DNA of 33,273 nt from Microcaldota archaeon (GTDB lineage: Archaea; Micrarchaeota; Micrarchaeia; Anstonellales; Anstonellaceae): contig JAKAME010000006.1 in NCBI GenBank assembly GCA_021813025.1, positions 1-33,273 on the forward strand. Reading direction: 5' to 3'. Of the stretch, positions 23,474-31,036 are shown one piece after another. The notes under the pieces were generated by a model. The model did no database searches. It saw nothing but the letters and a program-made list of their open reading frames with translations, and was not told where the DNA came from. Each line of letters begins with the position of its first letter. Within the stretch, counting starts at the first letter, position 1. Made by a program: the position numbers and the translations under genes.

Positions 23474-24886
23474 TCACGCCGTACGAGCGAACTTCTCGCG
23501 CCGGATGGCCCTCTCGACCGTCTGTTCGGCCCTTATCTTGGCTGGCGCAAGCTTTAGCGCAACTTCATTATACCTGTCCTTGATGTCAGAGGCAAACAGC
23601 TTGACCCCAAGCCTTGCCATGCCCCTTGACTCCATTTTCGCAAGCTTGTCAAGGCCTTGGGATTTTACATAGGCGATTTGAGATTCCGGAATGATGCCGC
23701 TGTTGGTTGCCGTTATCAGCCATTCGAGCCCAAGGCCGGTGGCATGGTAAAGCTCAACCTCGCTTTCGGCCTTGTAAGCCATCCTTCCATACTGACCAAG
23801 GACATGCAGAGTGGTCTTGACCGGGTTGAGGTCGTTTTCAAACATGATGGGAACTGCGTCTGACTTCTGCTCCGTGCGGATGATCTGGGTGAAATACTGG
23901 CCCTGCACCTGCGGGTGGGCGAGATTTTCGTTTGTTATTTGGAATCCTAATTTTTCAAGCCCTGATTTGTATATTTCATCCAGAGGATAGGTCGAGCAGA
24001 TGACCAGCGCTTCGCCCACGATGGCATCATGGAGCTTTTGATAGGAGTTTGCTGAGGTTATGGATGGGTTTCCTGCAAAATAATGGTCCAAAACCTGCTG
24101 CACCTTGGAAGAGAGGACGTTTTCTTTTTGGCAATTCTCCCCAAGCTTGGTGGTGGAGAAAATGGCCTGTATCTGGGTGGTTTCGCCCCTGCTGACCAGC
24201 CCTGCCGCCGTGTCGATTTGGGAGATGGTTTCTGTGTTGGGAATGAGCTTGTTCTCGATGAAGACAATTTGGCGGTTTCGACCGAAGTTTTGAGCTCTAA
24301 TCGATAGGAACTTGTCGGTGATATCCTTTTCCATGATTGAATGAGAGTCCGAAAGGCCCGCATCTTTGAGGAGGTAGAAGATGACATTCTGGCCATTGCG
24401 GCCTTTAGATTTGGAAGCCCATTTGAAAAGAGCCCTCGCGCTGCCGACAGAGGTTTTGTTGATTTTTGGGTTTTGAAAATCTCTAGTAGTGAGTGAGAGC
24501 AGCTCTTCTGTTGAGAGATTCTTGACTTCTTTGTTGAACTTGTTCTTGAGGAATTCGTAGAGGCAGACCTTGCGGACTGCTTGGCTGTCGAAGCCTTTGA
24601 AGTCAGAATTGGTTATGTTGTGCTTACCGGCAAGGCCCGCGTCTTTGAAGATGAAAAATATGACATTCTGGCCATTGCGGTCTTTGGAGTTTGTGGCCCA
24701 CACATAAAGACTCGATGCGCGTCCTACAGAGGTTTTGTTGATTTTTGGGTTTTGAAAATCTCTACTAGTGAGCGAGAGCAACTCGTCTCTGGTGATGTCC
24801 TCGATTGGTTTGCCGAACAGGTTCTGGAGGAATTCGTAGAGGCAGGCCTGGCGATTTTCTGGATTATTGAACATAAACCTGGACAT
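23474..24886 (-). CDS. cargo protein with two 93-residue N-terminal repeats
   Basis: 470 residues. Residues ~12-104 and ~105-197 are two copies of one helical unit. Each starts CLYEFL, then has DELLSLT/EELLSLT, the fully conserved RDFQNPKINKTSVG, a W-containing helix, and NGQNVIF..KDAGL. The unit resembles small helical DNA- or protein-binding repeats, but I do not recognise it. The remaining ~270 residues are mixed alpha/beta without a known catalytic motif. No export signal. TTAAAATATAAC and TTTAAATGC lie 15-44 nt upstream. The gene follows infB on the same strand, is clearly AT-richer, and its TGA stop lies in a GCGTGATTT sequence shared with the infB end. Confidence 0.8.
   Translation of the reverse strand: MSRFMFNNPENRQACLYEFLQNLFGKPIEDITRDELLSLTSRDFQNPKINKTSVGRASSLYVWATNSKDRNGQNVIFFIFKDAGLAGKHNITNSDFKGFDSQAVRKVCLYEFLKNKFNKEVKNLSTEELLSLTTRDFQNPKINKTSVGSARALFKWASKSKGRNGQNVIFYLLKDAGLSDSHSIMEKDITDKFLSIRAQNFGRNRQIVFIENKLIPNTETISQIDTAAGLVSRGETTQIQAIFSTTKLGENCQKENVLSSKVQQVLDHYFAGNPSITSANSYQKLHDAIVGEALVICSTYPLDEIYKSGLEKLGFQITNENLAHPQVQGQYFTQIIRTEQKSDAVPIMFENDLNPVKTTLHVLGQYGRMAYKAESEVELYHATGLGLEWLITATNSGIIPESQIAYVKSQGLDKLAKMESRGMARLGVKLFASDIKDRYNEVALKLAPAKIRAEQTVERAIRREKFARTA
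24447..24764. repeat. internal direct repeat, 39 nt perfect core
   Basis: ACAGAGGTTTTGTTGATTTT.. runs identically for 39 nt at 24447-24485 and 24726-24764. The offset is 279 nt (93 codons). A further identical ~21 nt block (24381-24401 and 24660-24680) keeps the same offset. The flanks are more diverged, so part of the duplication was recently homogenised or is under nucleotide-level constraint. Confidence 0.9.
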
Positions 24887-24959
24887 AGGACCACTATGTT
24901 ATATTTTAAGTAAAATGATGCATTTAAACCTATGGGCTGGCCACGCCTATAAAAGGTGC

Positions 24960-26726
24960 CTAAATCACGCTTGCGCCTGCCGCGCGCTGGATTTCGTCAA
25001 GCAAAACAAGCTCTTTCTCCGTAAGCAGGCCGGGCGAACTTCTCAGTCTTTCCGCCTGCTGCTTTGAAATAAACACATACAATGGCTCGCCCATCTTGAA
25101 AGTCTTGCCGCAATAGGGCTCGTCCATCGAAATTGCCGCCTGCCCTCTTTCTGAAAGCAAATCCAGGGACTTGCCCTTGTCCTGAATTGCTTTCACGACC
25201 CCAATCATCTGCCCGCTAGCAGTCATCAGCTGCGCCCCGGGCCTAAGCCTTCCTGCCTGCACTTCCACGCCGAAAATGGCCGGCTTGCACAAACGAAAGC
25301 AGCAGTTGGGCAGGGCAACTATGCGCGCAGGCAGGGCAAGCTCTGAGAGCGCCGAGCGCTGGTCTCGCTCCTTCTCCTCATTTACCCAAGCAAGATAATC
25401 TTCCAGCAGCTTGTAGACTATTTCAGACTGGAAGAGGTGAACGTTTCCGCGCTGGGATTCCTCCAGCGCTTCTGGCAGGAGAGGCACGTTGAATGCCAGC
25501 ACCACTCCAAGATACTTGTCCCCAAGCGAGGCTGCGCGGGCGGAAATCACGTCCTTCTTGCCCACAGGTCCCACTCCAAGAGAGCGGATGGGAATCTGCG
25601 CATTTTGCAAGAGGCGCATCAGCGCTTCGGCAGAGCCAAGAGTGTCAGCCTTCACCACCACGCCGGCCAGCGCTTCGTTGGTGACAAGAATTGACTTGAC
25701 CTGCGAGCTGATTTCCTGCTCGATTGCAGGCGTCAGCTCAAGGGCGCCCACCACCTCGATTGGCGAGCCGGCCAGCACGCCCTCAAGGCCTGGGGCGTAA
25801 ATCTTCACCCCTGCTGCGGCATGCACCTCTTCCACATACACATAGTGAGAGCTGGCCGACGGAGTCTCTCCGGGCCGGGGCGGGCGCAGAAGGCCGCGAA
25901 TCTTCACCACCCGCGCCCCTTCAGGCGTGCCGAACACAACAAAATCGTTGCGCCTCAGCGTGCCGTTGTACACTATGACGTCGATTGTGGTGCCGAGGCC
26001 CTTCTCCTCCTTCACTTCGAGAATGGAGCCTTTGGCCGGGCCTGACTCTGCCTCCTCAAGCTCGCGGCCCAAGTATTTCTGCGAAAGGCCGGCCAAAAAG
26101 AGCAGCAGCTCGGCCATGCCCTCGCCGGTTTTGGCTGAGCAGGGCACCATGACAAGCTGCTTTGTGAAATCAGACACGCGGTCGAAGCGCTCTGATTCCA
26201 GCCCCATTTCCGAGAGCCGGCCCACGAGCGCATAGAGCCTCTCCTCAAGCAGCTGCTGCACAGACGGGGGTTGGGAGGCGAGGGACTGCGAAAAGCTGGC
26301 AGTCGGCTGGCGCTTCCATCCCTGCAAAAGGTCGATTTTGTTCAGCGCTATGATAAAGGGCGTTTTCTGCGAGCGCAGGATTTTGATTGACTCGGCAGTC
26401 TGTGGCTGTATGCCCTGCATGATGTCTATTACCAGAATTGCGATGTCGGCAATGGAGCCGCCGCGCTCGCGCATGGATGTGAAGGCGGCATGGCCCGGCG
26501 TGTCGATGAAGAGAAGGCCAGGCACTTTCAACTGGCTCTCTGCCTGCGCGCGCAGCGGCCCGCAGGCCGAGAGTATGGCCTCGCGCGGCAGGTAGGAGGC
26601 GCCAATCATCTGGGTGATTCCGCCGGCCTCTCGCGCGGCAACCCCGGTGCCGCGTATGCGGTCAAGTATGGAGGTCTTGCCGTGGTCCACGTGCGCGAGG
26701 ATGCAGACAATGGGTGAGCGCAGCAT
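24960..26726 (-). CDS. infB: translation initiation factor aIF5B
   Basis: 588 residues. aIF5B is the GTPase that promotes ribosomal subunit joining and initiator tRNA placement. GTPase motifs: AHVDHGKT (G1, residues 11-18), GGIT (G2), DTPGH (G3), NKID (G4) and SAKTGEG (G5). Domain II, the domain III segment (VVVKADTLGSAEALM) and a domain IV ending in a C-terminal helix follow, as in archaeal aIF5B of ~600 residues. The ATG at 26726 with GGTG 6 nt upstream is preferred over the GTG at 26735. The last 24-35 nt recur twice downstream as relics, so the current 3' end was probably replaced by cassette insertion. Confidence 0.96.
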   Translation of the reverse strand: MLRSPIVCILAHVDHGKTSILDRIRGTGVAAREAGGITQMIGASYLPREAILSACGPLRAQAESQLKVPGLLFIDTPGHAAFTSMRERGGSIADIAILVIDIMQGIQPQTAESIKILRSQKTPFIIALNKIDLLQGWKRQPTASFSQSLASQPPSVQQLLEERLYALVGRLSEMGLESERFDRVSDFTKQLVMVPCSAKTGEGMAELLLFLAGLSQKYLGRELEEAESGPAKGSILEVKEEKGLGTTIDVIVYNGTLRRNDFVVFGTPEGARVVKIRGLLRPPRPGETPSASSHYVYVEEVHAAAGVKIYAPGLEGVLAGSPIEVVGALELTPAIEQEISSQVKSILVTNEALAGVVVKADTLGSAEALMRLLQNAQIPIRSLGVGPVGKKDVISARAASLGDKYLGVVLAFNVPLLPEALEESQRGNVHLFQSEIVYKLLEDYLAWVNEEKERDQRSALSELALPARIVALPNCCFRLCKPAIFGVEVQAGRLRPGAQLMTASGQMIGVVKAIQDKGKSLDLLSERGQAAISMDEPYCGKTFKMGEPLYVFISKQQAERLRSSPGLLTEKELVLLDEIQRAAGASVI

Positions 26727-26844
26727 GGGAAACACCGGCCTTTAAACAGGGGAGAATATCTTTTGCGCAGACGCTGTTTTTATGGCTAATGGCCAATCGC
26801 CGGCGTTGGCGGCCGTGCGGAAAGAAGCGTTCCTGCGGCTTGGC

Positions 26845-27612
26845 CTAATCCTCGTCTTCCTCGCATTCGTAATCCACGCACCACTTCTCCGGGGGCGCGC
26901 AGTGGCCGTTGCCTATGCACTCCACGCAGATTTTGCCGCCGCCGGTGTCATAGCAGTGGTGCGACTGGCAGTCGTTGGGGTTGAAGCACGGAGCGCCGTT
27001 TGGAAGGCCGGTGAATCCGCCGAGGCCTGCGCCTGTCAGGGTGAAGTTCGGGCCGCAGCGGCCGATGAGCGGCTCGCGGCCTATCTCGCGCTGGGCCGGC
27101 AGGTCCAAATCCTGGCTGAGGTAGGTGAGGTTGAGGTTGAGCTCATACCCCTGATTTGGAGCGCACGAGCCGGCGAGGGAAAGATAGAGGTTCTTGCGCC
27201 GCCCCCCCTCAACGTCGAGCGGGCCGCTGATGTCGAGCGGGACGGCGTTGCGCGCGTCCATGCCGCTGCCGGTCACGTCGGCCTGAACCACCTGCATTAT
27301 GGTGGAGCGGGTGTTCATGAGCGAGAGCGTGAGCACGCCGTCCGACGAGAGCGAATGGTCGGTCACTGCGAACGGGGCTGCCTGTGAGCGCCAGTAAGAG
27401 TTCGACATCGAGGAGCGGGCGTCGTAGGAAGAGCCGGGCAGGGCGCCGATGAGCGCGATGACCACGAGCGCTACAATCAGCACCGCGGAGAGCAGGATGA
27501 GATACTCCGTGGCCCCCTGCGCCCTCAGGGCCTGGTTTGGGAAAACCGGAAGGGCGGGGATGCTGCCCGGAAGAGGCCTGCTGCCGCCGGGAGGGAGAGG
27601 GCGCGGAACCAT
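26845..27612 (-). CDS. class III-signal (pilin-like) protein with Cys-rich tail
   Basis: 255 residues. A ~31-residue Pro-rich leader precedes the RAQGATEYLILL signal, the QxSxEY-type site (PF04021/DUF361) cut by an EppA/PibD-like prepilin peptidase just before Gln, followed by the hydrophobic helix that packs into pilus cores. The middle domain shares with the other four pilin-like proteins a YW..PF motif and a Cys pair separated by 35 residues (GSC..GRC). Unlike them it carries ~60 extra residues with eight Cys (CFNPNDCQSHHC, then CVECIGNGHC), likely a disulfide-knotted tip, and an acidic end. ATG 27612 has a TATA box 25-33 nt ahead. Confidence 0.85.
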   Translation of the reverse strand: MVPRPLPPGGSRPLPGSIPALPVFPNQALRAQGATEYLILLSAVLIVALVVIALIGALPGSSYDARSSMSNSYWRSQAAPFAVTDHSLSSDGVLTLSLMNTRSTIMQVVQADVTGSGMDARNAVPLDISGPLDVEGGRRKNLYLSLAGSCAPNQGYELNLNLTYLSQDLDLPAQREIGREPLIGRCGPNFTLTGAGLGGFTGLPNGAPCFNPNDCQSHHCYDTGGGKICVECIGNGHCAPPEKWCVDYECEEDED

Positions 27613-27636
27613 ATTGGATGGCCCACTACGGCCCCC

Positions 27637-27645
27637 TTTTTATGG
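27637..27645. promoter_or_regulatory. shared TATA box of the dUTPase and Cys-rich pilin-like genes
   Basis: TTTTTATGG on the plus strand is 22-30 nt from ATG 27667. On the minus strand CCATAAAAA is 25-33 nt from ATG 27612. Both would be leaderless. Confidence 0.5.
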
Positions 27646-27666
27646 ATTGTTCCTCCATTGCAATCC

Positions 27667-28167
27667 ATGATGCTCAGCGGCCGGGCCATTAGGACGGGAA
27701 AGCACGTGGGCCTCACGCGCATCGAGGGGCAGTTCCAGCCCGCTGGCGTGGACTTGAGCGTGGAGAGCGTGTGGGTTTTCGAGGAGGCTGGCAGCATAGA
27801 CTTGGACAACAAGAAGAGAAAAATACCAAAATGCAAAAAGCTCGAATTCGGCCCCGACGAATTTGTCCATCTTTCTCCCGGCCCTTACAAACTTGTGTTC
27901 AACGAGCTTGTGGATGTGCCTTCCGACTGCGCCGGCATTGCGCGCAGCCGCTCCAGCCTCCTGCGCATGGGCGCGTCGGTGCAGACGGCCCTGTGGGACC
28001 CGGGCTACAAAGGCCGCTCTGAAGCCCTGCTGCTTGTCTCCAACCCAAGCGGGCTGGCGCTGCACATGCACGCGCGCGTGGCGCAGCTCTCGTTCATCCG
28101 CCTCGAGAAGCCCTCTGGCGAGACTTATGAGGGCAACTACCAGCATGAGAATATGGGCAGGAAATGA
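27667..28167 (+). CDS. dut: dUTPase (Dcd/Dut superfamily)
   Basis: 166 residues from ATG 27667. The track start is an upstream TTG inside the promoter spacer. It hydrolyses dUTP to dUMP and pyrophosphate, keeping uracil out of DNA. Motifs: PAGVDLSVESV (motif 1), ARSRSSLLRMGA (motif 2), ALWDPGYKGRSEALL (motif 3) and VAQLSFIRL. DPGYKGR is the form seen in trimeric dUTPases and the archaeal Dut/Dcd branch. It works downstream of the dcd enzyme encoded 7 kb away. A monofunctional dUTPase is likelier than a second deaminase, but this is inferred. Confidence 0.9.
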   Translation: MMLSGRAIRTGKHVGLTRIEGQFQPAGVDLSVESVWVFEEAGSIDLDNKKRKIPKCKKLEFGPDEFVHLSPGPYKLVFNELVDVPSDCAGIARSRSSLLRMGASVQTALWDPGYKGRSEALLLVSNPSGLALHMHARVAQLSFIRLEKPSGETYEGNYQHENMGRK

Positions 28168-28202
28168 CTTTTCGAGTTGTAGAAGTTGGATAAAAGAGTA
28201 AT

Positions 28203-28211
28203 GTATTTAAA
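28203..28211 (+). promoter_or_regulatory. TATA box of the surface glycoprotein gene
   Basis: TATTTAAAT, 23-31 nt ahead of ATG 28234. It sets the start of a leaderless message. Confidence 0.45.
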
Positions 28212-28233
28212 TACTGCCGACGGAAGTATAGGC

Positions 28234-29388
28234 ATGCGAACATGTGAAAAGGATAGCCGCAGGGCGGGCCGAAGGATAGGACAGGCCGCCGGGGACGGAG
28301 CTGGCGGACTGCGGGCAGTGACGCCTCTGGCCGGCGCCTTCTGTATTTTGGCTCTCCTTATGCTGGCCATGCTGCCCGTGCCGGCAGCCCTGAGCGGGGA
28401 TTACGCCTACCCCCTGCTTTCCAACAACGTGCGCTCCACCACGCCTGCCTTCAACAGCACCCTCGACATCATGCTGGTGCCCTTCTGCGAGAACGAGGAC
28501 CACATCTCGGTGCAGGTCACTGCAGGGGGGAAGCCTGTTGCCGGCGCCGAGGTGGCCCTCTACGATTATGGCGCAGGCCGCGTGCTGGACAGCTCCGTGT
28601 TCACCAACGCCGACGGATGGGCCTACTTCAAGCGCAGGCCGGCGGGCAAATATGACATGATTGCATCGACTGCCGACAATTCGACGGGCGGGCAGATTTA
28701 CTTCGACATCCCGCCCTGCCTCTCCCCCTCCTCCGGCGCCCCCTTCGGGCCCATGAACTGGACGGCCGGCAGGACGGAGGAGCTGCTGCTTGCGCAGGAT
28801 TATGCCGGCGGGCTGGCGCGCGAGTTTTACCTCGTCCTGCTTGCCGACGGGGAAACCGGGACAAGGGTGGTGCTGCGCGCGAACCTGAGCGGGGAGGGGG
28901 CGGGCTGGACGCTGATTGAGCGCATTCCAAACGGCATGGCCGTCAGCGAGCGGGCGCTCGGATTCGAGCGCGAGTATCCGCTAAGCGTGCGCACGGGGCA
29001 GGATGCCGAGCTGCGGTGGCGGCTGGGGGCGGGCGTGCCTGCGCAGGCGGAGCGCAGCTATGTGCTGCTGAGGCCCCTGAGCGCGGACATGGCGCGCCTG
29101 TGGGAGGCTCCCCTCCTCGAGCCCCTGGCGCGGAACTCAACGCCGAATGAGACGCAAACCGCGAATGCAACGGCGGGAGGTCCGGCCTCCAGCCGCTCGG
29201 CCGCAGACAACAGCTCGGGAGCCGCCAACACGACTTCCGATTCGGGCGCGGCTGGCGCGCCGATTCTGGGCGCCCTGGCGGGCATTGACACTGGCCAGGC
29301 GCTGATTGCCCTTGTTGCCGTGGCTGGCGCGGGCGCGGCTGGAGCGGCCCTTGTGCGCCGCGGGGCAGGGAATAAGAAGGAAGAATAA
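28234..29388 (+). CDS. surface glycoprotein with Ig-like domain and C-terminal anchor
   Basis: 384 residues from ATG 28234 (MRTCEKDSRR). The longer TTG start of the track would translate a TATA box (TATTTAAAT, 28203-28211) about 23-31 nt upstream. A basic N-terminus and hydrophobic helix (FCILALLMLAMLPVPAALS) form a signal peptide. Residues ~95-150 (GKPVAGAEVALYDY.., NADGWAYFKRRPAGKYDMIA) match the carboxypeptidase-regulatory/Ig-like beta fold. A Ser/Thr/Asn-rich stalk with many N-x-S/T sequons precedes a C-terminal membrane helix and a short basic tail. It is probably a glycosylated envelope protein and an AglB substrate. Confidence 0.82.
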   Translation: MRTCEKDSRRAGRRIGQAAGDGAGGLRAVTPLAGAFCILALLMLAMLPVPAALSGDYAYPLLSNNVRSTTPAFNSTLDIMLVPFCENEDHISVQVTAGGKPVAGAEVALYDYGAGRVLDSSVFTNADGWAYFKRRPAGKYDMIASTADNSTGGQIYFDIPPCLSPSSGAPFGPMNWTAGRTEELLLAQDYAGGLAREFYLVLLADGETGTRVVLRANLSGEGAGWTLIERIPNGMAVSERALGFEREYPLSVRTGQDAELRWRLGAGVPAQAERSYVLLRPLSADMARLWEAPLLEPLARNSTPNETQTANATAGGPASSRSAADNSSGAANTTSDSGAAGAPILGALAGIDTGQALIALVAVAGAGAAGAALVRRGAGNKKEE

Positions 29389-29416
29389 AGAGAATTTTTT
29401 TTCTGCTTCTCGACTT

Positions 29417-29896
29417 CTACTGGCAGATGACCGCGACAGGCGTCTCGCTGGCCTGCACCTTGCCAATCAGCGGGTCGTCGTCGTAGATTATGCGCACGGT
29501 GTAGAAGTAGGCCTGCCCTGTGCGGCCTGCGCAGGTGGGCATGGACGCGCCGCCGCCGATGACCATCACCCGCTTCTGGCCGGCCGTGAAAATCGTCTGG
29601 CTGGCGTTCGTGAACGAGACTCCGTCGCTGAAGCTGAGGTTGATTGAGTCCATCACCAGCTCGTGCGCGAGGTTGTTCTGCACCACAAGCGAGATGTTGG
29701 ACTGGCCGCTCTGCGCCGCGTCCCCGATGCCGAAAGGCTGCGCCGACATCCAGTAGGCGCGCGACTGCGCGTTGGACAGGCCGCCGGCCTGCGGGAAGAA
29801 GCCGCCGATGAGCGAGAGCACCACCAGCGCTATCACAAGAACCACTGAGAGGATGACGAGATATTCGGTGGAGCCCTGGCCTTTGGCAAAAATCAT
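29417..29896 (-). CDS. class III-signal pilin-like protein
   Basis: 159 residues from ATG 29896 (MIFAKGQGSTEYL), with GGCGATTTG just before it. The track's longer start lies inside the upstream gene. The short basic leader ends KG before QGSTEYLVIL, the prepilin peptidase site, followed by a ~22-residue hydrophobic helix. The mature domain has the shared YW..QPF motif, several N-glycosylation sequons (NIS, NLS, NAS) and the conserved Cys pair (PTC..VIC, 35 residues apart) near the end. It is the last gene of the four-gene pilin-like operon, 13 nt after its neighbour. Adhesion pilus or similar surface filament subunit. Confidence 0.85.
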   Translation of the reverse strand: MIFAKGQGSTEYLVILSVVLVIALVVLSLIGGFFPQAGGLSNAQSRAYWMSAQPFGIGDAAQSGQSNISLVVQNNLAHELVMDSINLSFSDGVSFTNASQTIFTAGQKRVMVIGGGASMPTCAGRTGQAYFYTVRIIYDDDPLIGKVQASETPVAVICQ

Positions 29897-29909
29897 CAAA
29901 TCGCCAATC

Positions 29910-30524
29910 CTAATCTGAGCACTGCACATATAATGGTTTGGCCCCGAGCTCGGAGAGGCCGCCGACCTGCCCCGCAGTGTAGCTGATGCTGACTTCGTAC
30001 GCAAGGGTCTGCCTGCCCGCGCAGGATTCGGTGGTGAAATCCACCTGCGTGCGGCCGCCTGAAGGCAGGCTGACGGGCAGGGAGGTTGATGGAGTGTAGA
30101 TTGCAGACGGGCGAGTGGAGAGGTTGATTCCCCCCACCCGCACCGTGAGCGGGGCGGAATTTACGAGGATGATGGAGAGGGAGGAGCCGGTCTGCTTGAA
30201 GTCTGCGATTTGCAGCGGGCTGGCGGCGGAGGCCCACCAGCGGGCCGAATCCCCGGCCTGCGCCCCGTAGGAGAAGGAGGGAAAGAGGCCGAAGGCCCCG
30301 AGTATGATGAGGGCCAGCGTCAGCACGACGGCCAGCACTATGAGGTATTCGGTTGATGCCTGCGCCCTCGCACATGGGGGGAGGGCGGAATGTGGCGCGC
30401 TCGGCCCAGAGCCGGATGGGGCCGGCTGCCCCGGCTTGGGGCTGGAGAAGGCGGGAAAACAGGGCGGACGGAACCCGAAAGCTTGATGCGGTCCCGCAGG
30501 CATGGGAAGACCAGAGCGGCTCAT
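29910..30524 (-). CDS. class III-signal pilin-like protein with long leader
   Basis: About 204 residues from ATG 30524, whose ATGA overlaps the upstream stop. Starts at 30533 or 30503 are also possible. An exceptionally long leader of ~53 Pro/Ser-rich residues precedes RAQASTEYLIVL, the prepilin peptidase site, whereas leaders are usually 6-20 residues. A hydrophobic helix and a ~120-residue beta-rich domain follow, with the conserved pair ESC..VQC (33 residues apart). Translational coupling with the previous gene is likely. If the long leader is translated, it must be removed or tolerated during export. Confidence 0.8.
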   Translation of the reverse strand: MSRSGLPMPAGPHQAFGFRPPCFPAFSSPKPGQPAPSGSGPSAPHSALPPCARAQASTEYLIVLAVVLTLALIILGAFGLFPSFSYGAQAGDSARWWASAASPLQIADFKQTGSSLSIILVNSAPLTVRVGGINLSTRPSAIYTPSTSLPVSLPSGGRTQVDFTTESCAGRQTLAYEVSISYTAGQVGGLSELGAKPLYVQCSD

Positions 30525-30979
30525 TCTATGCATGGCCCAATCAGCGGCTTGACGCCGGAGAAGCGGTTGTTGAGGTTGGAGGAGGCGTAAGCGATGGACA
30601 CGTTGGGGTATTCAAAGTAGTCGTAGGTGCTGGCGTTGCAGGCCCGCAGGCCGGCCAGCGCCACGGTCTTGACGGCTCCGCCGTTGAAGATTATGCCGGT
30701 GGTGTTGGAGGCGTTGCTCAGCGAAACATTGGTCAGCGTCAGGCGCTCTGTAACCATGTTCTTCATGGTCAGCGTCATGGTGCTGCCCTGCTGCTGCCAG
30801 TCCAGGATGGCGAACGGCTGGGTCGAGCTCCAGTACTGCCTTGTCTCGGACATGCGCGCGTCGCCGCCGAAAGCGGGGAAGGCTCCCAAGAGGGCTATGG
30901 CCACCAGCGCGACGATGAGCACCACGGCGAGGATAACCAGATATTCCGAGGCGCCCTGGCCCCGACGCGTGTCTTGCAT
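30521..30979 (-). CDS. class III-signal pilin-like protein
   Basis: 152 residues from ATG 30979 with GGTGAT 4 nt upstream. A very short leader (MQDTRRG) precedes QGASEYLVIL and a classic hydrophobic helix. The mature part has the QYWSSTQPFAI motif, sequons (NVS, NAS, NTT) and the conserved Cys pair (RAC..GPC, 35 residues apart). Its stop overlaps the next gene. Probably a structural pilin of the same filament as its neighbours. Confidence 0.88.
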   Translation of the reverse strand: MQDTRRGQGASEYLVILAVVLIVALVAIALLGAFPAFGGDARMSETRQYWSSTQPFAILDWQQQGSTMTLTMKNMVTERLTLTNVSLSNASNTTGIIFNGGAVKTVALAGLRACNASTYDYFEYPNVSIAYASSNLNNRFSGVKPLIGPCIE

Positions 30980-31036
30980 TGCATCACCCTGAACGTACGC
31001 TGGACTTATGAAAGAAAAGAAAAAAGGAAAACGGGC

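Larger units (their letters stand above)
23448..24962. mobile_element. putative inserted cassette at the infB 3' end (1515 bp)
   Basis: One hypothetical gene with promoter lies between the present infB stop and the middle relic. The stops are 1515 nt apart. No recombinase is seen. The mobile nature is inferred from the gene-end repeats. Confidence 0.4.
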
